The notes under the pieces were generated by a model that made no database searches, had not been told where the DNA came from, and saw nothing but the letters and a program-made list of their open reading frames with translations. From Anammoximicrobium sp964486845 (GTDB lineage: Bacteria; Planctomycetota; Planctomycetia; Pirellulales; Pirellulaceae), in the NCBI GenBank assembly GCA_964486845.1, contig CAZAQY010000006.1, positions 1 to 64,000 of the forward strand: DNA of 64,000 nucleotides, given 5' to 3'. The stretch's first letter is position 1. Every line of letters starts with the position of its first letter. A program made the translations under genes and the position numbers. Positions 1 to 9,580 of this stretch are shown one piece after another.

Positions 1-250
1 GTCCGGGTTGCATAGAACACCTCTCGAAAAAATAAGGAAAACAGGATTACGAGACATAACCATGTGAATTGTAACTTCCGGGAACGTTACCGAACAGACG
101 GCTACTCTACGACTAAGGCTCGTGGGGCAAAAAATACTCTATCGGAGGGGGGCCAGCTGCCCGTGAACTGCCCTTGGCCCGGCAGAGCCTTCCATTTCCA
201 CCCCAAATGATGGGCATATAATCCATCGCTTCGTAGGGATACCCAAGCGC
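1..250. other. Intergenic flank, no gene recognised
   Basis: This stretch lies downstream of the minus-strand gene that ends at 251. It is less GC-rich than the coding DNA around it. I see no convincing reading frame, RNA gene or T-tailed terminator hairpin in it. Confidence 0.5.
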
Positions 251-3200
251 CTACGGGCTGGCCTTGAACCACAGGTCCACCGTAATGTCTCGGCCATGCG
301 GCACGAGCACACCCTGAGCGTGCGGCCAGCTTGGGGGCTGGGTAAAGGTCGCGGCGGCGATGTCGCTGGAGATCCTCCGGCCATCGGCCAGTTCCAGTTC
401 GATCCAGAACCGCCGGATCTTGAAATAATCCAGGTTTGGGTTGGCCACGGCCAGCGTGTTGTGCCGTCCGACGGTCGCAATGGCCTGGGGCGTCAGCGGC
501 ATCGTCACATCGGTGGCCCAGATTCCCTTCACCTCGTCGCCGCCCGCCGGGGTCATGAAGCCCATGTTCAGCCCGTTGAGCACCGCATAGCAGCCGTACT
601 GGCCGCTGCCGGAAAACCCGTTGCCGTCGTAGTGCAGCCGGCCGCTGGTGGCCTTGCGCAGTTCGGCCACGGTCACTCCCGCCAAGGGCAGCGGCGGCGG
701 CTCGCGCCGGTAGGCCGGTCCGCTGGGCTCCAGCGTCCGCTGCAGCACCGGCTGCAGACTCTCAATCCGCATCTCGGCCCAGCAAGCCCAGTCGCCCGAG
801 GAATTGTCCTGCGTGCCCACATCCGAGATCAGCTGCAGCCGCACGCGCTGCCCGGCCCACTTCGACAGGTCGGCCTCGATCGGCACCCACTCGTGCCGCC
901 GCACGGTCTTCTCGGCGACGACGGCCTTGGCCCCGGAGGCGTCCACCACGGCCAGCTTGTACAGGATCCCGTCGCCAAGGTCGCTGCCGTCGGCCTTGCC
1001 CACGACCGCGCGGAACGCGGCGGGCTGGTCTTTCGGCAGGGTCACTGCGGCGTACATCGCAAAGCTGTAGCCCACGGCGCCCTCGTACGGCGGGTGCATG
1101 AAGAGGGCCTCCTTGGAGACCTCACCGCACGTGGCGGACCGCGGAACGACGTGACCGAGCGTGTTGCCGAAGTCGTTCGTCTCCCGGACGCCGCGCAGGC
1201 ACATGCCCGTGTCATAATGCGCCGGCAGCGGTATGACGATCAGCGGCGCGCGCACGGTTCGCAGCCCCCGTTCGATCTGCTGCGTGAGCCTGCCGGCGGT
1301 GAGCGTGATCGCCAACGGTTCGGCACCCTCCTCGGTCGGCGGGCCGAGATCGAACGCCACCTCCGCCGGCCGATCGGGACTCAGTTCCGCCGCTTTGCTC
1401 TCGCCAAGCACCTCGACCCGGTACGACTCCTTCTGCGCGAGATTGCTGCGCAGACGCAGTTTCAGGATGTCGCCCACCAGCGCCGGCTCAACCTCCGCCA
1501 GCGGCACGACAGTGAAATCGAACCATTGCCCTTCCAGTTGCTGCCAGATCTGCTGCCCCGGCTTGGCGTCCCCCGGAATCTCGACCGCGTGCTCTTGCCC
1601 CAGTTTCACTGGGATCGTCTCTCCCGCGATGACTCGGTCGCGCAGCTCCGACTGCGGGGCGGGGACCTGTGGCTCCTCCGTCGCGGCGGTCAGCAGGTAG
1701 CTGAAGGCGTCCTTCACCGGCGAGACATAGGTCAGTCCCCGCGACACGCGCAACTCCGCCGGTCCCATCTCCTTGCCGTCCTTGTCCAGGGCCACGGCGG
1801 TGGCCCGGGGCAGCTTGAACCCGCACTCCGCACCCTGATACGGAATGATCTCCCACTGCCCAGGGCCGGCGGTGCGGCAGATGCCGATACCAGCCGAGGC
1901 GGCGTGGTCCAGTCGCGTGAAGGTCCCTCGGCCATCGATGTAGGTGTAGGCGGGCGAGATACAGTAGTCGTAGCGGGGCGTGCCGGGACCGGAGTCCGTA
2001 CTGGCGACGAAGACGAGCGCCGTGGCCGCTTTCCCGACCGAGCCATCGAGGCGACCGCTGGTCTCCTGATTTCCGGGAGACCTGCGGTCGGCCGTTCCGC
2101 CGGGGTCAGAGACCCGCGCCGAGCGATTGTCCTGCGTCCAGCCGCTGTAGCCATTGGGCGGAAGGTCGCAGCCCGCCCACTTCATTCGCTCGGTCTTGTT
2201 GCCGTTGACCATCGTCAGCGTGCCGTTGGCGTACTCGGTGACGATCTGGTTGCGCTGGTAGGCTCCCGAGGCAACCGCCGCCGAGGTGTCCAGCAGCTTG
2301 CCCGACTCGTCCAGGTAGCCGATGCGCTTGACCGGCGACTGCGTGTAATTGGCCGCCAGTTGCTGGATCATGTAGTATCCGCGCAGCGTCTTGTCCATGC
2401 CGCCGCTGCACAGGAACCCGGGATGTCCGAAGGCGACCGTGGCGGCCAGGAAACGGTCGGTATACGTGTCCTTGTCCTCCGGTCCCGCCGCAGGGTTGTT
2501 CTCGCCGTAGAACATGCTCTCGGCGCCCATCCCGAAGTTGCAATTCAAATCGTGCATCTTCCGCAGGTCCAGGTCCACCAGCCAGGGGTGATTGGGGATG
2601 TCGTAGCCGCGGTCCTGGGCGTAGTTGCCGTCCGTCAGGCCGCTGTAGTAGAAGTGGTGGTTGCCCTCGGAATACACCGGTCCTTTCCAGGCGTTCTTCT
2701 GGTGCAGCATGATCTCGCCGTAGCTGTAGAACGTGGCGGCGAAGGTCCCCGCGCCCGGCACGCGGCGGTCGTAGTCCACCCGGTCCCACGGGGCGACGGC
2801 GGTGTGGACGTCGCAGTACGCCGTGCTGAAGTGGAACTTGTCCTGGATGATCGGCGCCAGCTTGGCGCAGTACTCCACGGCCCGCGCGGGCTTGGGGGCG
2901 TAACAACGCATCCACGCGCCCTGCAGCTGGTTGTCGGGCGTGCGGCTGATCATGTCGAAGCTCCAGAATTCGTTGACCGGCGCGAAATCGGTGAAGTTGT
3001 TGTACGGGCCGTAGACGAAACCGAGCTTGTCCTGCATCACGCGGGCATAGTCAAACTGCCCCTGATCGCCGCCCTTGCCCGGCGCGGGTCTGGTGCGGAA
3101 GGTAAAACTCTCGCCGCCGTCGCGCCAGCCCGTTTCGTGGTCGGTGATCACGCACTGGCGCATCCCGTGGCGCCAGATGTTGGTCCAGTGCGCTGCGTCG

Positions 3201-4762
3201 TTCTCGCGGTTGCCCGCGCCGTGCGCCCGCCAAACGTGCGTCCCGGCGACGTGCATGTACGGCGACTTGGGGTTGGGCAGCGTGGGCAGCACTTCCTCGT
3301 ATCGCGGCGAGAGCGTGACGAAGAACCGCTCGAAGCAATCATTCCGTTTCCCGTCGGTCTTGTGCACGTACCGCACGCCGCCCTGGTAGCTCGTGCGGCC
3401 TTCGTTGATCGCATTCACCGAGAAAGGAACGGAGGCATTCGAGAGGTACCAGTCGGTGTTGCCCGTGAGGAACAGCGGCTGGTCCGCCGGGCCGCTGACC
3501 GCGACCGCCGGACGGTCCGTCGCCTGATAACCGTAGTGGTAGAAGGGGTTGGTCACCAGGCGCGGGTTGTCGAGTCCTTCGGCATGTCCGTAACGCACCT
3601 CCGCCACATTCCCTCCCGGCGCGACCGTGTCGATCACCAGCGACTTGTTCCACAGGCGGAAGGTGTACGTGACCTCGGCCGAGACGCCCGCCGCGCTCGC
3701 CTTCCACTTCGAAACGACCGTCCGACTCTCCAACTTCGTCCCCAGCGGTTCGAGCTTTTCCGGCGCGACTGCTTGGCCGTCGACCGCGAGCCGCACCCCG
3801 CCGTCCACAAGCGGCCGGATCGCCGGGCCTTGGCCCCAACGCGCCGTGACGTCCGACCAGGTGCCGGTTTCCGGTGTCAGGGTGTACGTGAGCGTCCCGT
3901 CGCTGCCGGCATACTTGAAGACGAAGCTCGTCCCGGTGGTCTTGGAGTCTTGGGCGGGGTCTGTGGCACGGCCTACTTGTTGGCCGTGCTCTTGCTTGAC
4001 GGTCGTCTGGAAGTCCTGGACAAGGTTGTCGGGCAAAATCGTCTCCGGCCGGTTCGGGAACGGCAGCTTGCCGGGCCCGGTGTTGGTCCCGCTTCCCTGG
4101 CCGGGAAACATCGCGATCCCGCGCTCCGGCCGCGGCGCGAACGCCAGCGGTGGGAACTGCTCGGTGAAGACCGCCAGGTTGTCAAAGAACAGCACGCGGT
4201 CTTCCTTGTTCCGCCCGTTGCCGATGTCCAGCCCCACGAAGCTCGCACCGTCCTTGACCATCGCGATCTGATCGGGGGCCAGCCGGCGGCTGCACAGGTG
4301 CCACTCCTTCCACGTCACCGTGGTCAGCGGCACGTTCACTGCGCGTCCCTGCGAGTCGAGGAATCTTGCAGTGATCGAGACCATCGGCGTGCTGGGGTCG
4401 CGGGCGTACGACCAGTTGTTCCCGTACACCCACAGGCTCACCGCGTCGAACGGCTGCGAGATCTTCACCGGCTCCCGCGGCGAGATCAGGTATTTCGGTG
4501 CCGTGCCGGTCGCTCGATAAGTGAACTTGGCGACGTGCTTGTCCCACAGTTGTTGCTCGCGAGTGCGGATGATGCTGGCCGCAGAGTTTTCGGCTTTCAC
4601 CGTCCACCCGTCCAGGTTCTCGAAATCCACCAGCGGCGGGTGATCGTCCTGGAACCGGTTGGCCCAATCCATCTCATACGGGCGCTTGCCGACAACCTCG
4701 TCGGCCCCGAAGGCGGGAGTCACAAGAGACAACAGCGCGAACAGGCAGATGGCGATGCGCAT
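251..4762 (-). CDS. Large secreted glycosidase-like protein
   Basis: The 1,503-residue product begins with a clear signal peptide (cleavage after about residue 19, TPAFG-ADE) and a GGAGAGG ribosome binding site lies upstream of the ATG. The N-terminal 220 residues look like a beta-rich carbohydrate-binding module. The middle part, roughly residues 500-900, resembles a TIM-barrel glycoside hydrolase: it has YCDVHTAVAPWD near residue 650, GPVYSEGNHH near 695 and a GFLCSGGMDK segment near 780. The C-terminal third looks like several beta-sandwich domains. GH101 or DUF5696-like polysaccharide hydrolases are the closest families I can name, but I could not confirm one. Residues near 259-266 (HGQQVGRA) are encoded by a 26-bp hairpin repeat that also occurs between genes at 34.6-34.8 kb. 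The role is probably extracellular or periplasmic glycan degradation, which is an inference. Confidence 0.6.
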   Translation of the reverse strand: MRIAICLFALLSLVTPAFGADEVVGKRPYEMDWANRFQDDHPPLVDFENLDGWTVKAENSAASIIRTREQQLWDKHVAKFTYRATGTAPKYLISPREPVKISQPFDAVSLWVYGNNWSYARDPSTPMVSITARFLDSQGRAVNVPLTTVTWKEWHLCSRRLAPDQIAMVKDGASFVGLDIGNGRNKEDRVLFFDNLAVFTEQFPPLAFAPRPERGIAMFPGQGSGTNTGPGKLPFPNRPETILPDNLVQDFQTTVKQEHGQQVGRATDPAQDSKTTGTSFVFKYAGSDGTLTYTLTPETGTWSDVTARWGQGPAIRPLVDGGVRLAVDGQAVAPEKLEPLGTKLESRTVVSKWKASAAGVSAEVTYTFRLWNKSLVIDTVAPGGNVAEVRYGHAEGLDNPRLVTNPFYHYGYQATDRPAVAVSGPADQPLFLTGNTDWYLSNASVPFSVNAINEGRTSYQGGVRYVHKTDGKRNDCFERFFVTLSPRYEEVLPTLPNPKSPYMHVAGTHVWRAHGAGNRENDAAHWTNIWRHGMRQCVITDHETGWRDGGESFTFRTRPAPGKGGDQGQFDYARVMQDKLGFVYGPYNNFTDFAPVNEFWSFDMISRTPDNQLQGAWMRCYAPKPARAVEYCAKLAPIIQDKFHFSTAYCDVHTAVAPWDRVDYDRRVPGAGTFAATFYSYGEIMLHQKNAWKGPVYSEGNHHFYYSGLTDGNYAQDRGYDIPNHPWLVDLDLRKMHDLNCNFGMGAESMFYGENNPAAGPEDKDTYTDRFLAATVAFGHPGFLCSGGMDKTLRGYYMIQQLAANYTQSPVKRIGYLDESGKLLDTSAAVASGAYQRNQIVTEYANGTLTMVNGNKTERMKWAGCDLPPNGYSGWTQDNRSARVSDPGGTADRRSPGNQETSGRLDGSVGKAATALVFVASTDSGPGTPRYDYCISPAYTYIDGRGTFTRLDHAASAGIGICRTAGPGQWEIIPYQGAECGFKLPRATAVALDKDGKEMGPAELRVSRGLTYVSPVKDAFSYLLTAATEEPQVPAPQSELRDRVIAGETIPVKLGQEHAVEIPGDAKPGQQIWQQLEGQWFDFTVVPLAEVEPALVGDILKLRLRSNLAQKESYRVEVLGESKAAELSPDRPAEVAFDLGPPTEEGAEPLAITLTAGRLTQQIERGLRTVRAPLIVIPLPAHYDTGMCLRGVRETNDFGNTLGHVVPRSATCGEVSKEALFMHPPYEGAVGYSFAMYAAVTLPKDQPAAFRAVVGKADGSDLGDGILYKLAVVDASGAKAVVAEKTVRRHEWVPIEADLSKWAGQRVRLQLISDVGTQDNSSGDWACWAEMRIESLQPVLQRTLEPSGPAYRREPPPLPLAGVTVAELRKATSGRLHYDGNGFSGSGQYGCYAVLNGLNMGFMTPAGGDEVKGIWATDVTMPLTPQAIATVGRHNTLAVANPNLDYFKIRRFWIELELADGRRISSDIAAATFTQPPSWPHAQGVLVPHGRDITVDLWFKASP
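3963..3988. repeat. 26-bp hairpin repeat inside a coding sequence
   Basis: The arms CACGGCC and GGCCGTG enclose the 8-nt loop AACAAGTA (minus-strand reading), with an outer GTG/CAC extension. The sequence is identical over 26 bp to the copies at 34615-34804. It is read in frame by the 251-4762 gene and does not interrupt it. Confidence 0.9.
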
Positions 4763-4824
4763 GGGAACACCTCTCCGTTTCTTGGGTTTACCGTCTTTTC
4801 CCCTTCCCTCGCGGACAAACTGAC

Positions 4825-4830
4825 ATTGTA
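4825..4830 (-). promoter_or_regulatory. Possible -10 element for the 251-4762 gene
   Basis: On the minus strand TACAAT lies about 63 nt upstream of the start codon at 4762. The matching -35 region is weak, so this is only a candidate. Confidence 0.3.
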
Positions 4831-4975
4831 GCCGCCAGAGCGACCAATGGACTCTATAGGAATCGTGTTTCCCCGCTTATTCGCAGAATCCTCGACGCTC
4901 GCCGTCGAGAGCCTCGGGCTGGCGTCCTACGACCCGGCCCCCGCCCCCCCTACGCTCGCGGCAGGGATACTCAAC

Positions 4976-5010
4976 GAAAAAACCCGGCTTCCGCAAGGAA
5001 TCCGGGTTGG
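4976..5010 (-). terminator. Rho-independent terminator of the DUF1598 gene
   Basis: Read on the minus strand, arms AACCCGG and CCGGGTT are followed by a run of six T. The hairpin lies about 35 nt beyond the stop codon of the gene at 5043-6407. Confidence 0.75.
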
Positions 5011-5042
5011 TTGTGTCGGACCGGGATGATGGACTGGGACGG

Positions 5043-6407
5043 TCAATCCCACCACCACTGTTCTTTGGGCAGAGCCTGGATCTGAATCTGCCCGTGGAGG
5101 TTTTTCAGCTCGCCCTTCTCGTCGGGCTTGATGCGGTCGGAGGCCAGCGCGAGCAGGGGTTCAATGCGGACGCCGCCGCCCACGGGGGTCATTAGCGTGT
5201 TGCCCTTCCACACGGCATTGACGGCCGTTTCGACTTGTTTGGGTTCCGGGTACGTTTCCACGGGGAAACGGTCTTCGCTGCCCAGCACTTCCATCGTCCA
5301 CGCGGCTTTGCCGTAGTAATCCTGTTGCTGGATAAACGCGGCGGCAATCGATAGGTCGATCAGGTTGCGCAGCTGGGCGTACACCGGCTCCCTGGCTGCC
5401 AATTCCGCGTACTTTGTCGTAAAGGTGCTCACAAACTCGTGGCTGGCGCGGTCCACCGTGGCCGCAGCGGCCCGCACGCCGTTGGCCTGTACGAGCTGGT
5501 CTTCACTCAGCAGTTGGACGCCTTCGCCTTCCAGGGCCAGCGCCAGTTCGTCTTCGCTCACGCGGACGCAGTCGTAGTTGGGCGTGAAATACCACCGCTG
5601 CAACGCGTTCCTGGCGATGTTGCGCGGATTGGCCCTCGACACGTAGCTGGGAATCCGCACCGGCGGGCTTTCCAGGCCGATCCCGATTAACTTCATGCGG
5701 TAATCCGCCTCGACCATGACTTGGGCGAAGTGCGTCGTGCGCGGAATGCCCTCGATGCGAACATGTTGCAGGCCGAGGTTCTCCTTCAGCCCCATCGCGA
5801 TGCGCTGGTCATCCGCCGGCGTGACACGGCCCGTGATGTCAACCAGGAATTGCCGCATCTTGGCCAAGCCCTCCTGGGTCGGGTCGATCGAGACGACGAA
5901 GGCGCCGGCACGCTTGCCGCTGGGCGGAAACGCCCGCAAGGCGACGACCAAATCCTGCAATTCCAGCACCGCTCGCCCTGTGTGCATCCCAACCGGGCGC
6001 CCGGCAGTGTTGGTCATGAAGCCTTCGGCCGTGCCTGCGATCACGATGTCTCCGATTTCCGGATAGAAGAACACGTTCCGCAGGCGAGTCAGCCCGGCCA
6101 GGTAACGCATCTCGTCCGTGAGCCCTTGCCCCGAAGCCAGACGCTCGGCGACCACGGCTTCCAGACGGGTGAGCGACACCTTGCGAAGCTTGCTGGGCCG
6201 AGCCAAATCGGGCGCCAGAGCCGCCTGGGCCGCCGCCAATCGCTGGCGGGTCAACATGCCGGTGGGATCGGGAAACACGCGTGTCCGGAGCACCCCGTCC
6301 GCATCCACTACGACACCATTGCCTACCTGGGCGTACGCGACCGGCGCGGCAAACGCCGCCACGGCACAGAAGGACAGCACGGACACCAGGAATCGTCGCC
6401 GAGCCAT
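5043..6407 (-). CDS. DUF1598-family exported protein
   Basis: The product is a 454-residue exported protein. It has a basic start (MARRRF), a hydrophobic segment and an AYA-Q signal-peptidase site. The ATG at 6407 is preceded by GAGGTGA; a GTG three codons upstream is possible but would put that ribosome binding site out of place. The body (for example YPEIGDIVIAGTAEGF and RWYFTPNYDCVRVSEDE) matches my recollection of DUF1598, a family seen almost only in planctomycetes and of unknown function. No catalytic motif is visible. It appears to be monocistronic, with its own promoter region upstream and a terminator downstream. Confidence 0.7.
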   Translation of the reverse strand: MARRRFLVSVLSFCAVAAFAAPVAYAQVGNGVVVDADGVLRTRVFPDPTGMLTRQRLAAAQAALAPDLARPSKLRKVSLTRLEAVVAERLASGQGLTDEMRYLAGLTRLRNVFFYPEIGDIVIAGTAEGFMTNTAGRPVGMHTGRAVLELQDLVVALRAFPPSGKRAGAFVVSIDPTQEGLAKMRQFLVDITGRVTPADDQRIAMGLKENLGLQHVRIEGIPRTTHFAQVMVEADYRMKLIGIGLESPPVRIPSYVSRANPRNIARNALQRWYFTPNYDCVRVSEDELALALEGEGVQLLSEDQLVQANGVRAAAATVDRASHEFVSTFTTKYAELAAREPVYAQLRNLIDLSIAAAFIQQQDYYGKAAWTMEVLGSEDRFPVETYPEPKQVETAVNAVWKGNTLMTPVGGGVRIEPLLALASDRIKPDEKGELKNLHGQIQIQALPKEQWWWD

Positions 6408-6764
6408 TATCGTCACCTCACTGTTCGGAACCGCTGGATTGATTGGCCTTCGGTGCGGGTCCGCACGGCAGACTTACCCAATCCGCCGCGCAAAACCGGT
6501 CCGCAGCCGGCAGCGCAGTTACTGACCGACCTTTCTATTATGCGATATTAATAGCGCAGCTTGGGAAAGACAAGAAATATAGCGACTTTGCGACGATTGT
6601 TCCAATGGTGTTAACCCGGCGATTTCCGCCGCAGGCCGATTCAATGGCCGGTTTGCACGTTCCGGTGGTAAGGATAGCATCGAAACGGCCCATTGTACGG
6701 GGTTTTCGATAGAATCACACGGGACGCGCGACTTCAAAACGCGTGGGATGGCCGGCAACTCGGA
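6408..6764 (-). promoter_or_regulatory. Intergenic region with candidate promoter for the DUF1598 gene
   Basis: This is an AT-richer gap between two minus-strand genes. On the minus strand TTGGAA (6600-6605) and TATATT (6576-6581) are 18 bp apart, a reasonable sigma70-like promoter giving a leader of about 160 nt. An imperfect palindrome around GCGATATTAATAGCGC lies at 6543-6558. No reading frame here is convincing. Confidence 0.45.
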
Positions 6765-8105
6765 TCAGGCGTCGGTCTTGGACCGCCGCGGTTCGGTCTC
6801 TCTCTTGTCGAAAAACAAGCGGATCGGCACTTCCGCGAATTCGACGTTGTCCCGCAGGACGGCCAAGAAGTAGCGGCGGTAACTGGACGAGAACGCCTTG
6901 GGCTCGTTGCACATCAGCACAATCGTCGGCGGCTGGACCGCTGTTTGCGTCGCGTAATAGACCTTGGGCCGCCGCGTGCGAGACATCGGCGGCGGGTGCA
7001 GTTCCAAGGCCCGTTTGACCAGCCGGTTCAACTCGCCGGTCCCCAACCGCTGGAGCGATTGCTTGAACAGCATCTGCGCGTGGTTGACCAGCTTCTTGAC
7101 GTTCTTGCCGGTCTGGGCCGTGATGAACGCGATGGGCGCGTAGGCCATCGTGGGAAAGGTCTCGTTGAGGTATTCCGCCCATTCCCCCGTGGCGTGTTTG
7201 TCGGCCAACAGGTCCCATTTGTTGACGACGAACAAGCACGGCTTGTGGTTTTCTTCGATGTAATGGACCAACTGCCGGTCGACGGTACTGATGGTCTCTC
7301 GGGCGTCGAAGAACATCAGCACCACGTCGGCCCGGCGGATGCTCCGCTGGGCGCGGTGCAGGCCGTAAAACTCGACGTCGCGGCGGATGCTTTTGCGTTT
7401 GCGGACTCCCGGCGTGTCGATGGCCACGAACGTCTTGCCGTCCAGCTCGAACCCGACGTCGACGCTGTCGCGCGTCGTGCCGGGCACTTCGCTGACGATC
7501 ATCCGCGGGCTGTTGACCAGCGCGTTGATGAACGTGCTCTTGCCCACGTTGCGGCGGCCGACGATGGCCATTTTCATGACCGGTTCCTGTTCGGACTCGG
7601 CGCTTGCTTCCGGCAACCGCTGGACCAGGGCTTCCAGCAGCGCGGCGCGGTTGCGGTTCTGCAGCGTGCTGACCCGGATGACCTCGTCCGCCCCCAAGCG
7701 ATAGAACTCGTCAGCTTGCGGATCGAGTTTCTCGCTGTCCACTTTGTTGGCGACCAGGAGCACCGGCTTCTTGAGCGATCGCAACCGCTGCGCGATCTCC
7801 TGATCCAGCGGCACGAGTCCGTCGCGGGCATCGACGACGAACATCACCAGGTCCGCCGCGGCCAAGGCGTATTCGATTTGCTGCTCGATTTCCTGGGTCA
7901 GATCGTCGACATCGTGGATGCCGATGCCGCCCGTGTCCACCAGTTCGAATCGGCGCTCTTCGTGTTCCATCTCGTACGTCATGCGGTCGCGCGTGACGCC
8001 GGCCATGTCATCGACGATTGCCAATCGCCTGCCGGCCAGCCAGTTGAGGATGCTGGACTTGCCCACGTTCGGCCGACCCACAATTGCCACCTGTGCTGTC
8101 GCCAT
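6765..8105 (-). CDS. der: Ribosome-assembly GTPase Der (EngA)
   Basis: The 446-residue protein has the two tandem GTPase domains that define Der. The first P-loop, GRPNVGKS, is at residues 10-17 with DTGG and NKVD motifs. The second P-loop, GRRNVGKS, is near residues 182-189 with DTPG and NKWD motifs. A C-terminal KH-like domain follows. Der acts in maturation of the 50S ribosomal subunit. I placed the start at MATAQVAIVGRP because homologues begin the first beta strand here; the frame stays open ten codons further upstream. Nothing in the motifs looks defective. Confidence 0.95.
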   Translation of the reverse strand: MATAQVAIVGRPNVGKSSILNWLAGRRLAIVDDMAGVTRDRMTYEMEHEERRFELVDTGGIGIHDVDDLTQEIEQQIEYALAAADLVMFVVDARDGLVPLDQEIAQRLRSLKKPVLLVANKVDSEKLDPQADEFYRLGADEVIRVSTLQNRNRAALLEALVQRLPEASAESEQEPVMKMAIVGRRNVGKSTFINALVNSPRMIVSEVPGTTRDSVDVGFELDGKTFVAIDTPGVRKRKSIRRDVEFYGLHRAQRSIRRADVVLMFFDARETISTVDRQLVHYIEENHKPCLFVVNKWDLLADKHATGEWAEYLNETFPTMAYAPIAFITAQTGKNVKKLVNHAQMLFKQSLQRLGTGELNRLVKRALELHPPPMSRTRRPKVYYATQTAVQPPTIVLMCNEPKAFSSSYRRYFLAVLRDNVEFAEVPIRLFFDKRETEPRRSKTDA

Positions 8106-8404
8106 GTCACCGGGTTTCCCCACGACGATTTCCAAGTTTTGCGGCTTTGCCCGTCCGTCCAGGCAGCCCCACGCGTGATTCTATGCGTTCGGTCGCCGTT
8201 CCTTCAACCGCTGTTGCCGGCACGGCGGCTCCGGGGAAGCCCGGCTTTGGCCGAAAGGCGGCCTTGTTTTCGCGGCGGGGGTTTCTCGCCTGCCCCTCTG
8301 GTTTCGTACAACTGGCGGGTTGGTATAATCCGTGCTGCTCCGGCGAGGACGACATACGTCGATGAAGATTTGCCGCGGTCCCGCAACAAGACTTGGAGTT
8401 CACG
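8106..8404 (+). promoter_or_regulatory. Divergent region with promoter for the epimerase gene
   Basis: A perfect TATAAT lies at 8324-8329, about 75 nt before the start codon at 8405. The -35 region at 17 bp spacing (GTTTCG, 8301-8306) is poor. The der start lies on the other side of this gap. Confidence 0.5.
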
Positions 8405-9436
8405 ATGAATCCCGACGCTCCCCAAACCGTAGAAGCCTTGGAAGAATTGCTCAGCTCTCCCAGCCCGCAAGCCATCGAAACGCTGGCCGCGCTCGACGGC
8501 GACCTGCTGATCCTGGGCATCGGGGGCAAGATGGGTCCGACGCTGGCGCGGATGGCCAAGCAGGCGTCGCAGCAGGCGGGCGTGGCTCGGCGCGTGATCG
8601 GCGTGTCACGGTTCTCCGATTCTGCCCTTCGACAGCGGCTGGAAAGTTGGGGCGTCGAGACGATCGCCGGGGATTTGCTGGACGAAGCATGCGTGGAAGC
8701 ATTGCCCGATGTGCCCAACGTGATTTTCATGACGGGCATGAAATTCGGGGCCAGCCGCAATCCGGCGATGACCTGGGCCATGAACTGTTACGCCCCGGCG
8801 CTGGTCTGCCGCAAGTTGCGCCACAGCCGGATCGTTGCTTTCTCCAGCGGCAACGTGTATCCGTTGGTGCCGCTGGACAGCGGCGGCTCGAAGGAAACCG
8901 ACGAAATTGGCCCCGTCGGCGAATACGCGATTACCGTCCTGGGCCGCGAGCGGATGTTTCAGTATTTCAGCGATCGCTACCAGATTCCGATGGCGCTGCT
9001 GCGATTGAACTATGCCACCGAGATGCGTTACGGCATCTTGGCCGACATCGCCCAGGACGTCTTTCACGAGCGCCCCGTGGAAGTTTCGACCCCCATGTTC
9101 AACGTGATTTGGCAGGCCGATGCCAACGCGATGACGCTGGCCGCACTGGCGCACACCGCGGTTCCGCCCCGAATCGTCAACGTCGCCGGCCCGGAATTCT
9201 TGCGCGTGCGCGACGTGGCGGATCAGTTCGGCCGCTTGATGAACAAGCCCGTTCGGTTCACCGGCCAGGAAGACTCGACGGCATTCCTGAACAACGGCAC
9301 GGAAGGCCACCGGCTGCTGGGCAACGTGCGGGTGGACGTCGAAACGATGATCGGCTGGACCGCCGAGTGGGTCCGCCGCGGCGGCGAAAGCCTCGGCAAG
9401 CCGACCCATTTCCAGGTGCGCAGCGGCAAGTTCTAA
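8405..9436 (+). CDS. NAD-dependent epimerase/dehydratase-like protein
   Basis: The 343-residue product has the fold signature of an extended short-chain dehydrogenase. LLILGIGGKMGPTLA near residue 35 is the nucleotide-binding turn, followed by an SRF segment, VIFMTGMKFG, an FSSGNVYPL strand and a C-terminal substrate-binding half (RIVNVAGPEFLRVRDVA). The active-site YxxxK is not intact: the tyrosine candidate sits in EYAITVLGRER, which lacks the lysine at the usual spacing. Catalysis may therefore differ from classical sugar epimerases. GGAG six bases before the ATG supports the start. The substrate cannot be inferred, and no sugar-biosynthesis genes are adjacent. Confidence 0.75.
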   Translation: MNPDAPQTVEALEELLSSPSPQAIETLAALDGDLLILGIGGKMGPTLARMAKQASQQAGVARRVIGVSRFSDSALRQRLESWGVETIAGDLLDEACVEALPDVPNVIFMTGMKFGASRNPAMTWAMNCYAPALVCRKLRHSRIVAFSSGNVYPLVPLDSGGSKETDEIGPVGEYAITVLGRERMFQYFSDRYQIPMALLRLNYATEMRYGILADIAQDVFHERPVEVSTPMFNVIWQADANAMTLAALAHTAVPPRIVNVAGPEFLRVRDVADQFGRLMNKPVRFTGQEDSTAFLNNGTEGHRLLGNVRVDVETMIGWTAEWVRRGGESLGKPTHFQVRSGKF

Positions 9437-9580
9437 ATCCGACGGCAAGTACCCCACGCGGTGGAAAATGATGCCGGCCGCCCATCGTGCTGGGTGCAGC
9501 GGAAGTTCTCTTGCCAGATGGCTTCGCAATCGGTACTACTCTTGCGCGGAGAATTTGGATCGACGTGGCGGAGGAGCGAC

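Noticed and set aside
296..4831. Long open frame of about 1,500 codons on the plus strand opposite the glycosidase-like gene
   Set aside because: It is His/Arg/Gly-rich without domains and mirrors the codon bias of the minus-strand gene, which has a signal peptide, ribosome binding site and glycosidase-like motifs.
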